Assembly: GCF_900452395.1 (NCBI RefSeq)
Contig: NZ_UGNV01000001.1
Span: 1,575,501 to 1,639,500 of the forward strand
Source: Legionella beliardensis
GTDB lineage: Bacteria > Pseudomonadota > Gammaproteobacteria > Legionellales > Legionellaceae
Reading direction: 5' to 3'
Length of the DNA stretch: 64,000 nucleotides
Of this stretch, positions 26,765 through 34,718 are shown piece by piece (position 1 is the stretch's first letter; each line of letters opens with the position of its first letter). The translations under genes were made by a program, and so were the position numbers. Below the pieces are notes generated by a model. That model searched no databases and was not told where the DNA came from. It saw nothing but the letters and a program-made list of their open reading frames with translations.

Positions 26765-27316
26765 ATGAAACAACAATCAAGAGAATTATCGATGACTCAT
26801 GGCGGAAAAAGACTGGGCGCCGGCCGTCCTAAAGGCAGTGGTCAATATGGTGAGGCTACATGTACTGTCCGTATCCCGCGCTCACGACTAAACGCGGTAA
26901 GAGCCTTTTTGTCAACAAATCCGTTAAACGTAGGTCTTCCTTTTTTTTCGACAACCATACGCGCAGGGTGCCCTACGCCGATTGATGAAGGCAGAGAAGA
27001 ATACATTGACTTAAATACGCATCTTGCCTCTCAACCTGAATCAACATTTATAGCCACTGCCTCTGGTGACTCGATGATAGAGGCAGACATTTATGAAGGT
27101 GACATGCTGGTTGTAGATAGTAAACAAGAAGCTTGCTCAGGTGATATTGTCATCGCCATGATTCATGGCGAGGCTACGGTTAAACGTTTAGCTATTCTAA
27201 GTCATGAGATTCAATTATTACCTGAAAATCCCCGTTATCAACCGATTATCGTGAACAACGAAGTAGACTTTAAAGTGTTAGGTGTAGTGACTCATGTCAT
27301 TCATCGTGTTAAGTAA
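26765..27316 (+). CDS. UmuD/LexA-like self-cleaving S24 peptidase
   Basis: A 183-residue S24-family protein. The autocleavage site is AG at residues 67-68 in RAGCPTP. The catalytic dyad is Ser103 (GDSMIEADI) and Lys140 (ATVKRLA). UmuD cuts itself on RecA filaments and then joins UmuC as a translesion polymerase. The N-terminal segment GGKRLGAGRPKGSG is longer than in UmuD and AT-hook-like, suggesting DNA binding. No umuC follows; a 43-codon ORF does. The start could be the ATG at 26765 or at 26792; neither has a strong ribosome site. Confidence 0.75.
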   Translation: MKQQSRELSMTHGGKRLGAGRPKGSGQYGEATCTVRIPRSRLNAVRAFLSTNPLNVGLPFFSTTIRAGCPTPIDEGREEYIDLNTHLASQPESTFIATASGDSMIEADIYEGDMLVVDSKQEACSGDIVIAMIHGEATVKRLAILSHEIQLLPENPRYQPIIVNNEVDFKVLGVVTHVIHRVK

Positions 27317-27329
27317 AGGAGAATAGGTC

Positions 27330-27461
27330 ATGAAAATGTTGTTTAACGCCCTCTTTAATTCAAAAGATACGTTAAAAAGTAAAGCACTTGCAATCCTTGC
27401 TCAAGATAGGAAGGACATGATGAAGCCAATAATAAACGGTAAAAAAAATAAAAAGTCGTGA
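27330..27461 (+). CDS. Small basic protein downstream of the UmuD-like gene
   Basis: A 43-residue ORF starting 13 bases after the UmuD-like stop, with AGGAG and AGG just upstream. The sequence begins MKMLFNALFNSKDTLKS and ends in a basic tail (NGKKNKKS). It is probably co-transcribed with the UmuD-like gene and sits where umuC would be expected. I do not recognise it. The good ribosome site and tight spacing argue that it is translated. Confidence 0.45.
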   Translation: MKMLFNALFNSKDTLKSKALAILAQDRKDMMKPIINGKKNKKS

Positions 27462-27474
27462 AGGATTTAAATTT

Positions 27475-28359
27475 TTAAAGTACTAAATCACTATTTTTTA
27501 TAAACTCAAGAAAGGAGGCAACTTTTTTAGGTAAATGCTTTCTATTCGGATAGAGTAAATAAACAAACAAAGGGGGTTGCTTTAAGTTAGGTAACAATTG
27601 AATTAGAGTGCCTTGTGCAAGTTCTTTGCGTACAAAAAGTTCAGGCACTCTCCCTATGCCTGTGCCTAATAAGAGAAATTGAATTTGGGCGCGTAAGCCA
27701 TCAACTTCAAAATTGGCATTGGGGATAAATTTAATTAAATTATTATGCTCATCATAATAAGGCCAAACATTGGTTGTTTGCCCCGTAGGTGAGGTGCAAT
27801 TAAGAGTTTTTAAATCTTCTATCGTGGTGGGGTGCGCGATATTGGCTAAATAAGAAGGAGCGGCCACATACACCATATCAAGCGTCGACAAGACACGCAT
27901 TTTTAGGCTTGAATCGGGTAATTGCGCCGCAATTCTAAACGATAAATCAAAGTTTTTTTCTACCAAATTTTCAGTAGCACTCGATAAAGACAATACAATT
28001 TTGATATTAGGGTACATTTGACTGAATTGATAAATAATTTTTGGCAAAAATTCAGAACCAAAAGCAATCGGGGCGGTAATTCTTAACGTGCCTTTTATCG
28101 CGGTAAATTCCTGTTTTAGCTCATCAACTGCTGCCATGTAATTTTCCTCAATCTCGTGACATCTTAGAAAAAAACTGTGGCCAGATTCCGTTAAGGATAG
28201 CGAGCGGGTCGTACGATAAAGCAATTGAATGCCAAGTGACTTTTCCAATTGATTGACGTGCCGGCTTAATTGCGACTTTGACACACCCAAAATGGCAGCG
28301 GCCTTTGAAAAGCTACCGGCTTTAACAACTGCTACAAAAGAAATTGCATTGCTTATCAT
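27475..28359 (-). CDS. LysR-family transcriptional regulator
   Basis: A 294-residue LysR regulator. Residues 1-60 form the winged helix-turn-helix (FVAVVKAGSFSKAAAILGVS, then SQLSRHVNQLEKSLGIQLLYRTTR), followed by an effector-binding domain starting near GTLRITAPIAFG. It resembles the CrgA/DsdC-like branch. ATG 28359, with AGGTGG upstream, is preferred to a longer frame whose extra 25 residues look like untranslated AT-rich DNA. It is divergent from the membrane protein at 28470, which it may control. Confidence 0.85.
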   Translation of the reverse strand: MISNAISFVAVVKAGSFSKAAAILGVSKSQLSRHVNQLEKSLGIQLLYRTTRSLSLTESGHSFFLRCHEIEENYMAAVDELKQEFTAIKGTLRITAPIAFGSEFLPKIIYQFSQMYPNIKIVLSLSSATENLVEKNFDLSFRIAAQLPDSSLKMRVLSTLDMVYVAAPSYLANIAHPTTIEDLKTLNCTSPTGQTTNVWPYYDEHNNLIKFIPNANFEVDGLRAQIQFLLLGTGIGRVPELFVRKELAQGTLIQLLPNLKQPPLFVYLLYPNRKHLPKKVASFLEFIKNSDLVL

Positions 28360-28469
28360 TCGCCACCTATTGTTGCAAATATGGAACAATAGGATAACAC
28401 AAATGAATATTGTCTGAAAATTGATCTTAATCACATAATAGAATTCCTTGAAAAACCTAGGAGTCTTCT

Positions 28470-29291
28470 ATGTCGATTAGAAAAAAATTGCAAAATGGCT
28501 TACTAAACATAAAAGATGGAATTCAAGCTACCTTGTCATTTATCAGTGCAAATGCCAAATGGCTTACCACATTTAATAATTCCCCAGTAGGGCTTGTACT
28601 TAGGCCTATTTTAGGCTCTGTGCTGCTAATACTGCTTATTCACCAAGCTTATGAATTTTATATACTTGCGCAATTTAATCTCGCCAAGTTCCTTGACTTC
28701 ATTGTAAATTTAATTAGCACAACCTTAACCAATATGGCGTTTACAGGTAGTCTTGCCGCAACCGTCTGGCACGTAAGTTTTGTCCTAGGACCTTGGTTAA
28801 TGATGGGCGCATTTGCCATCGGATTCATACATCAAATTGGATTATTTGGCTACAATCTCTATAACTATCTAATTGCAGACAAACAAGCGACGCGTACGCA
28901 TTATCTACAGGCTACAGTTAATAATCTGTTTAATAGTTTGTTATTTGCTGCAGCTATAATTTGCTCTGCGCTAGCCATTGCATCCCCCGCAGCCCCTATC
29001 GTCCTTAGTGTATTTTCAGTCCTAGTAGCCTCATTGATAGTGGCTAACCTGGTTTGGAGAAACATGCCTGACGCAATGAAACAAAAAATTAAACAAACTC
29101 TTTCTATAGAAAAACAAGAAACTAATGAGTTAGATAAAAGCTATTCAGCGCAAATAAATCTAAAACATGAACCAGAAAAGCAATGCCTTGCACCAGATGA
29201 GCCTAAAATTAGACGCCCTCTACATTTTTGGGCTGTAAAAAATGAAGAAAGCAAGGATAATACTTTGGCAAGGCCTCAATTTAAAATTTAA
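28470..29291 (+). CDS. Unknown multi-pass membrane protein
   Basis: A 273-residue protein with about four hydrophobic segments: around 42-65 (VLRPILGSVLLILLIHQAY), 90-125 (FVLGPWLMMGAFAIGFIHQI), 150-172 and 174-192. The C-terminal 75 residues are soluble and charged. It lacks a cleavable signal. I do not recognise a family; topology and polar tail are compatible with an effector that inserts in host membranes or with an ordinary inner-membrane protein. TAGGAG precedes the ATG. It is divergent from the LysR gene. Confidence 0.55.
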   Translation: MSIRKKLQNGLLNIKDGIQATLSFISANAKWLTTFNNSPVGLVLRPILGSVLLILLIHQAYEFYILAQFNLAKFLDFIVNLISTTLTNMAFTGSLAATVWHVSFVLGPWLMMGAFAIGFIHQIGLFGYNLYNYLIADKQATRTHYLQATVNNLFNSLLFAAAIICSALAIASPAAPIVLSVFSVLVASLIVANLVWRNMPDAMKQKIKQTLSIEKQETNELDKSYSAQINLKHEPEKQCLAPDEPKIRRPLHFWAVKNEESKDNTLARPQFKI

Positions 29292-29404
29292 TTGATGATT
29301 CTTTCAAAGAGCAGCATACGCACTATCAAACTATGATTAGGTTGCTCTTAGATAAATACACCGAATATTTTCGCAATTAATTTAATTAATAGTTCAGCAA
29401 ACTA

Positions 29405-29423
29405 GCCACCTTTAAAAGGTGGC
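29405..29423. terminator. Hairpin between convergent genes
   Basis: GCCACCTTT pairs exactly with AAAGGTGGC around one base, between the convergent 28470-29291 and 29448-30314 genes. Confidence 0.6.
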
Positions 29424-29447
29424 CGTGTGAGACACTAATGCAAAAAC

Positions 29448-30314
29448 TCAGGATAAAAATAATTCATTAATTTGTTTAACTAACTTCAAACCATCTGGAT
29501 CTGCCTGTGTTTTTATTGCGCAAAAGTTATTTGCCCAATCAGAGCTTCTCACTCTTAATGGTGGGTTAGGGTTGTTGATGACATCGACAACACAATCAGC
29601 GACTTCACTTGATGTTTGATAAATATCGCCACTGTCTGCCTTACTTAAACGTTTCTGTGCGCCACTTAAATATTGCTGTAAACAAGGCTCATAGTCATTC
29701 GCGTTATTGTCAGGCTCCATTTTATAACGAGCAAGAAGATTATTAGCAAATTCAGAAGTAATACCACCTGGCTCAACTAAACTAAATTTAACGTTAAAAA
29801 ACGCAGGAATATAAGTTGCCATGCTTTCAGTATAACCTTCTAGAGCAAATTTCGAAGCACAATAGATTTCATTGAAGGGTTGGCCAATTAAGCCTCCTAC
29901 TGAAGAAATATTGATGATATGTCCACTACCTGCTTTTCGCATGTGGGGTAATACTGCTTTAATACAGCGAACGACACCAATGAAATTAGTATCTATGACT
30001 TCTTTAATTTCTGTCTCGGAAGCTAACTCAGTGCTTTTAATAAATCCCATCCCCGCATTATTTACCAAACAATCAATTCGACCTTGCTCTTTAATAATTT
30101 CATTAATGCAGGTATTGATACTGGTCGTATCTGATACATTTAATGACTTTATAAAAAGCTTAGCATCCTGAGAATAGGATGCATTGACTAATTCTCCTTT
30201 CTTGCTTAAATCACGCATGGTTGCATAAACGCAATGACCTTGTTTGGCTAATTTAATGGCTAAACTCAGTCCAAGCCCAGAAGAGGTGCCGGTTATAACA
30301 ATTACTTTATTCAT
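29448..30314 (-). CDS. SDR-family oxidoreductase
   Basis: A 288-residue SDR: TGTSSGLG at 8-15, NNAGMG near 85, Ser137/138, Tyr151 and Lys155 (YCASK). The extended C-terminus and the phrase VEPGGITSEF resemble the retinol/ketoreductase-like SDRs often annotated as generic oxidoreductases. It is the third SDR gene in about 5 kb. The three differ in motif wording and length, so they are not recent duplicates. Confidence 0.85.
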   Translation of the reverse strand: MNKVIVITGTSSGLGLSLAIKLAKQGHCVYATMRDLSKKGELVNASYSQDAKLFIKSLNVSDTTSINTCINEIIKEQGRIDCLVNNAGMGFIKSTELASETEIKEVIDTNFIGVVRCIKAVLPHMRKAGSGHIINISSVGGLIGQPFNEIYCASKFALEGYTESMATYIPAFFNVKFSLVEPGGITSEFANNLLARYKMEPDNNANDYEPCLQQYLSGAQKRLSKADSGDIYQTSSEVADCVVDVINNPNPPLRVRSSDWANNFCAIKTQADPDGLKLVKQINELFLS

Positions 30315-30470
30315 TATTTTCTTCCCTGTTTATAAACACTATTTTTTCCCTTACAAAAATGCCAAGAGAAACAAATTAAAGATATCGTATTAGGGAGTTT
30401 TTCACTAACATTTTTATTTGCTAATAATTTCCTGAGGAATACAAGGAACACAAACTGGCTTCCTTAAGGA

Positions 30471-30746
30471 TTATTTCTTCAAGTCTCTATAAAAGTTCTC
30501 GTGAACTCCCAGTGCCAACAATACTCTTTCTTCTGGAAGCCACTCATAGGCTAAAAGATACTCTTGGTTGCTTACCCTAAACTTATAGACATAAACACCC
30601 AATAAATCGCCTTTTTTAGCTACTCCTAAATTGGGGTTCTTTATAATAGCTTTGATTGCTTTTTTAACTTCTAGTTGTTGGGCCGTATGCAATTTTTTAA
30701 ATGCCTTCTTAAAAGCAGGCATTTGGCTAACTTGTATGTTACCCAT
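30471..30746 (-). CDS. RelE/ParE-type toxin
   Basis: A 91-residue RelE/ParE-superfamily toxin (PAFKKAFKKLHTAQQLEVKK, then GVYVYKFRVSNQEYLLAYEW and a C-terminal ENFYRDLKK). The start is ATG 30746, one base after the antitoxin stop; an in-frame upstream start lies inside the antitoxin gene. Members are mRNA interferases or gyrase poisons, and which applies here is not readable. Confidence 0.75.
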   Translation of the reverse strand: MGNIQVSQMPAFKKAFKKLHTAQQLEVKKAIKAIIKNPNLGVAKKGDLLGVYVYKFRVSNQEYLLAYEWLPEERVLLALGVHENFYRDLKK

Positions 30747-30747
30747 T

Positions 30748-30969
30748 TTATTCTTCGGCAAAATCGAAGGGTTCAGCAAGAGAGCGATCGGTGTTTTTTG
30801 CTATTAACAGATCTTTAATAAATTCAATGGGTAAATCCGGATTGTCTAAGGCACATTTACCAATCTTAGCCCAAAATTCAATTTGCCCAGGTATTGAGCG
30901 GCATTCAGCCTTAGCTACTTTTCTAGCATCTTCATAAATCTCATCATCAATTCTGATTGGGACACCCAT
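30748..30969 (-). CDS. ParD-like antitoxin
   Basis: A 73-residue antitoxin with a ribbon-helix-helix-like N-terminus (PIRIDDEIYEDARKVAKAE) and an acidic end (AEPFDFAEE) that probably binds the toxin. ATG 30969 is chosen with AAGG upstream; a GTG immediately before is an alternative. A small palindrome lies about 23 bases upstream. Confidence 0.7.
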   Translation of the reverse strand: MGVPIRIDDEIYEDARKVAKAECRSIPGQIEFWAKIGKCALDNPDLPIEFIKDLLIAKNTDRSLAEPFDFAEE

Positions 30970-30991
30970 CACTTTTACCTTTGTATTAAAT

Positions 30992-31007
30992 TACTACTTT
31001 TGTAGTA
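30992..31007 (-). promoter_or_regulatory. Possible operator of the ParD/RelE-type pair
   Basis: TACTAC, four T, GTAGTA: a short perfect inverted repeat directly upstream of the antitoxin gene, suited to ribbon-helix-helix autoregulation. Confidence 0.45.
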
Positions 31008-31118
31008 TAGCATAGCGTTGGTAGTTTTTTATTGGTTTTTTTGGGATAAATTAAACCGGTAGTATGGTAATCTTTGGGTAAAAAATTATTATTATTTCTT
31101 CCACTTACGAGAATCTTT

Positions 31119-32354
31119 ATGAATCCTGATGTTCTTTTTATCGGTGCGGGGCCTATCGGACTTTTAGCAGCCATTCAATTAAAACTACAATGTTCTGACA
31201 AAGAAATCCTGATGTTTGAAAAATACGAGCATCCTATACGCAACCATGCCATGTATGTTGAGCAAAGTTCCTTTGCTGGAATGGATAAGAGTAACGGCTT
31301 TGGAGCAATCCTTGCTGGTATTTCATCTAAAGTATTGATTAGTGATTTAGAAAAAACACTCAGAGAATATGCTCTGTCGATTGGGATTAAAATTCAATAC
31401 CAAGAGATTAAAAATTTTAATGCATTAAAAGACCAATATCCTGATACTAATTATTTTATAGGAAGTGGCGGGTTGCGAGGAATTGTTCATCCGCAGGTTT
31501 TTAATGATGAAAATCAAATTAATGAGCCGCTGCGGTATGCGGTTGAAGTTAAATATAAAGCTGAAGGTAGAGCGCGCGCTTTAAATAAAGTTACAGAACT
31601 GCCTGGCGTACTGGCCTATACAAAGCACTTGGTTTCTGAATACGTAGGTCGTTTGAAAGATGATTTGACCCCAATTTCTCTTAGAATCTTTATTGATGAA
31701 ACCACTTATCAAGCAATGAAGAGTGCTACATTTAAAAATCCATTTACGCTTAAGGATCAAGATAAAATTCCAGTCGACCTAGTTAGAACCATCGATACTT
31801 ATTTGAAAGCACGACAACACCTAACTGCTGAAACATGTGTAAAAGACAGTTTAAAAATATCTACCATTACTTTATCCATTTATGCCAGTAAAGTATTCTG
31901 TAAGAACCTAGATGGGAAAATAGTCTTTCAACTTGGAGAAGAAGCTTTTGCTTGCCCATTTTACCGAAGCTTTAATGATAATGCTTCTTGCATACCCTTA
32001 TTTATTAAGGCAATGAAAGCACTGTTTGCAAATACTAATGTTGAGGTAAATAAAATCAGCTCAAGCACTTTCTTTAGCTCATCAAAAACCCAAAAAGAGC
32101 CTCTTGAATACTACCAACATGATGTTCAACGCTTTGTGAATAGTGAAATTCGCACTATTTATTTCTTAAATACTGGTATTGACGTACTCGAAACTTCCGT
32201 GGCCTCATCACAAACTGTACCGCAATTTACAGGGTCAAAGTTAAAATTAAAAACCGGAGGCAAACTATTTCTTGAAGAAGTAAATAGGGCGAAACCAGAA
32301 GTAGAGGATAATAAAGAGGCTTATAGCGCAAAATCAAAATGTGTTATTTTTTAA
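31119..32354 (+). CDS. FAD monooxygenase-like effector candidate with C-terminal CaaX (CVIF)
   Basis: A 411-residue flavoprotein with the Rossmann motif GAGPIGLLAAIQL near residue 8. The following text, EKYEHPIRNHAMYV and LEKTLREYALSIGIKIQY, resembles MICAL-type flavin monooxygenases (EKRD..RNNVLHL), the eukaryotic actin-oxidising enzymes, more than ordinary bacterial hydroxylases. FIGSGGLRG sits where MICAL has IIGADGxRN. The last four residues are CVIF after a basic stretch (SAKSKCVIF), a good CaaX prenylation signal. There is no signal peptide. The start is ATG 31119; an upstream in-frame start encodes an unlikely leader. The MICAL similarity is by eye. Prenylation and host action are inferred. 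Confidence 0.6.
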   Translation: MNPDVLFIGAGPIGLLAAIQLKLQCSDKEILMFEKYEHPIRNHAMYVEQSSFAGMDKSNGFGAILAGISSKVLISDLEKTLREYALSIGIKIQYQEIKNFNALKDQYPDTNYFIGSGGLRGIVHPQVFNDENQINEPLRYAVEVKYKAEGRARALNKVTELPGVLAYTKHLVSEYVGRLKDDLTPISLRIFIDETTYQAMKSATFKNPFTLKDQDKIPVDLVRTIDTYLKARQHLTAETCVKDSLKISTITLSIYASKVFCKNLDGKIVFQLGEEAFACPFYRSFNDNASCIPLFIKAMKALFANTNVEVNKISSSTFFSSSKTQKEPLEYYQHDVQRFVNSEIRTIYFLNTGIDVLETSVASSQTVPQFTGSKLKLKTGGKLFLEEVNRAKPEVEDNKEAYSAKSKCVIF

Positions 32355-32420
32355 ATTTAATTTTGAGAGTATAAGATTTAATATTAGCAAAGTGCTCTCA
32401 TAGATTTAGCTGCATTGACT

Positions 32421-32449
32421 TAAGCCAGCCCTTATACTTTGCTGGCTTA
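32421..32449 (+). terminator. Hairpin after the flavoprotein gene
   Basis: TAAGCCAGC pairs exactly with GCTGGCTTA around 11 bases. Confidence 0.55.
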
Positions 32450-32579
32450 TTATATCCATGCCCTCATCTACTACTATTCCCAAGGATTAATTAAGTCTAC
32501 AAAAGCATATTCAAAGTCTTTTGTATTTAAAGACGGAATTGGGATTAAAAATTTATCCTAAGTACATTAACTATTATAC

Positions 32580-32966
32580 TTAATCTAACTTGTCTAAAAG
32601 TGCAATCGCCGCGTTTGCAGGGTCAACAATAACAGCAATTCTGCCAAAATTACTAAGCTTAGTAATAGGCACTTTTACTGTGGCGCCATGTTCAATTGCC
32701 TTGTTGACTGTTTCTTCCAGATCTTCAACTAAAATATAACTTGTCCAGCGAGGTAAAAGTTGAGCTTTTTCGTGGTTAGGTATTTCCCACATTCCACCAA
32801 TTGGCTTATCGTCTGTTGCTATCTTAATAAATGTGTAAACATGTTCACCCATGGCTTGCTCGGTATACTGCCACCCTAATACTTTTTCATAAAATTCTTT
32901 AGCGGCAGCAATATTTGTAGTCATGAGTTCGTTCCAACAGAACTTTCCAACTTGAGATTTATTCAT
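32580..32966 (-). CDS. VOC (glyoxalase-fold) protein
   Basis: A 128-residue two-module vicinal-oxygen-chelate protein: FCWNELMTTNIAAAKEFYEKVLGW opens module one and RWTSYILVEDLEETVNKAIEHGA opens module two, ending with DPANAAIALL. Members include glyoxalases, dioxygenases and resistance proteins; substrate and metal are unknown. It stands alone. Confidence 0.8.
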   Translation of the reverse strand: MNKSQVGKFCWNELMTTNIAAAKEFYEKVLGWQYTEQAMGEHVYTFIKIATDDKPIGGMWEIPNHEKAQLLPRWTSYILVEDLEETVNKAIEHGATVKVPITKLSNFGRIAVIVDPANAAIALLDKLD

Positions 32967-33233
32967 AATTCACCTATTCATCTTCATTTCAAAGGGAAAG
33001 TGCTAAATCTCTACGCATCCAATCATTAAATTACTTATTACAACCCTTAAATTACTTAGCAAATACCCTATTTATCTACCTTCTAGAGCCAGTTAGTTGA
33101 TTGTCATGAGAAGTCCTACATTTAGTAAATAATAGTAGACGAGCTAAACGGGTGCAAGGCGCCCTGACTGCTTACAACGCTTAAGCCTATAAAAATAAAT
33201 AGGATATTTCTTATGACTAAATCTTAAAATGAA

Positions 33234-33578
33234 TTAAAAGAATAACAAGGAGACATATGATTCTTCTTCATACGATTTACCATGACGAGTAATATATTCC
33301 TCTTTAGGATAAATTGCGGACTGGTGGGCATTTTGACAAACCTGTGCAATATTAGTCCTTTTCTTCCAGTCAAGATACTCGCCGATAGTTTGACCTATTT
33401 CTTGAGGTAAACCAATTTGCTCGTTGGTCGAATTAGAATAAGGTTGCCACATTAAAAACATACCACCTGTACCAGCCATGGTAAATTTTTTCTCTTCTAT
33501 TGAGTTATAACGTGCTTGCTTATTTCGTCTACGTATTTGGTCATTACAATAAATAATGTCTTTATTGGTTAACTTCAT
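33234..33578 (-). CDS. Small F-box-like protein, effector candidate
   Basis: A 114-residue protein. Residues 56-88 read GLPQEIGQTIGEYLDWKKRT followed by NIAQVCQNAHQ, which fits the F-box consensus (LPxEI...I..YLD.......VC), the Skp1-binding motif of eukaryotic SCF ubiquitin ligases. Bacterial F-box proteins are mostly effectors, as in Legionella AnkB. Apart from a basic N-terminus there is little else, so it may be an adaptor or a fragment. It ends SYVSLLFF. The ribosome site before ATG 33578 is weak; Met34 is an alternative start. Confidence 0.5.
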   Translation of the reverse strand: MKLTNKDIIYCNDQIRRRNKQARYNSIEEKKFTMAGTGGMFLMWQPYSNSTNEQIGLPQEIGQTIGEYLDWKKRTNIAQVCQNAHQSAIYPKEEYITRHGKSYEEESYVSLLFF

Positions 33579-33632
33579 TTTACAACCCTAATTCCAATTA
33601 AATTGTTATTTTTATTGTAATTTATAATGAAA

Positions 33633-34517
33633 TTATACTGAGCGCTTAAATTTTAGCTTAATTTTATTGAAATAAAAATAGATAAGCACTGTTAGCGCAC
33701 CAGCAACTATACCAATTAAGAAATCACTGACCAGCGCTGTGAAAAAAGTTAAGTCTTGTGTGTAATGATGTATGACAGGTACTTCATGGCTAATGATGCT
33801 ACCTCCTACTAAAAACATGGCAATTGTTCCGGCTATAGCTAAGAGTTTCATGAGTATAGGTGCGCTACCCACCAAAAGAAGGCCTAGTTGTTTAATGGGG
33901 CGCTTCTTTTCCTGCAAAATAAAGCCGAGATCATCTAATTTGACAATCAAAGCGACTAAGCCATAAACACCAATCGTCATAATTAATGAAATTAATGTTA
34001 ATACAATGACTTGATTAATCAATGACGCAGTGGCAATTGTACCTAGTGTAATCACAATAATTTCAGCGGATAAGACAAAATCAGTACGTACTGCGCCCTT
34101 AATTTTATCTCTTTCGAATAGATGCATATCAGTATCTTGCAACGCTATTTTTTCTAACTTCTTCTCTGGATCATGCTGTTTCTTATGAAATTTTTTGATG
34201 ACTTTTTCAAACCCTTCAAAACATAAGTACAAGCCACCGACTATTAACAAAATACTCACAAAAGTAGGCATAAAGAAGCTTATTAAGAGCGCCAATGGGA
34301 TTAATATGAGTTTATTAAGAGCTGAACCCTTCGCTACTGCCCATACCACAGGAAGCTCTCTATTGGCATGTATTCCTATGACTTGCTCGGCGTTAAGTGC
34401 CAAATCATCGCCTAACACACCAGCAGTTTTTTTCGTAGCGACTTTGGTCATAACCGCGATATCATCGAGGGCTGTGGCAATATCATCAATGAGTGCAACT
34501 AAACTTGTCCCTGCCAT
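33633..34517 (-). CDS. DUF808 (YedI-like) inner-membrane protein
   Basis: A 294-residue membrane protein of the DUF808/YedI family. It opens MAGTSLVALIDDIATALDDI and contains KKTAGVLGDDLALNAEQV, both characteristic, and then about five to six hydrophobic segments. Its function is unknown in all members I recall. ATG 34517, with GAGG nine bases upstream, is preferred to a TTG 15 bases earlier. It is divergent from the gene at 34719. Confidence 0.8.
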   Translation of the reverse strand: MAGTSLVALIDDIATALDDIAVMTKVATKKTAGVLGDDLALNAEQVIGIHANRELPVVWAVAKGSALNKLILIPLALLISFFMPTFVSILLIVGGLYLCFEGFEKVIKKFHKKQHDPEKKLEKIALQDTDMHLFERDKIKGAVRTDFVLSAEIIVITLGTIATASLINQVIVLTLISLIMTIGVYGLVALIVKLDDLGFILQEKKRPIKQLGLLLVGSAPILMKLLAIAGTIAMFLVGGSIISHEVPVIHHYTQDLTFFTALVSDFLIGIVAGALTVLIYFYFNKIKLKFKRSV

Positions 34518-34718
34518 TTTGTCTAACCTCAATGCCTTGATTTTATTTATAATAACTCAAAATGAATACAGCCCAAAAGATGATTATTTTTAGTCATTTT
34601 TTACCTAATCAGCAATAACCTTCTTGCAAAAATGTTGGGCAATTTCTTCTAGAATAAATTAAAATTATTAATCAACTTAATTATTGTTCCAGACCTCTTA
34701 AGGAGAGGATAAATTCTT

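Noticed and set aside
25032-30314. Three SDR genes as a recent triplication or a pathway
   Set aside because: They differ in motifs and length, are interrupted by unrelated genes and show no shared operon beyond the first two.
34668-34681. PmrA box before the CNIL gene
   Set aside because: ATTAAT and CTTAAT are present but three rather than five bases apart, and no -10 lies ten bases downstream.
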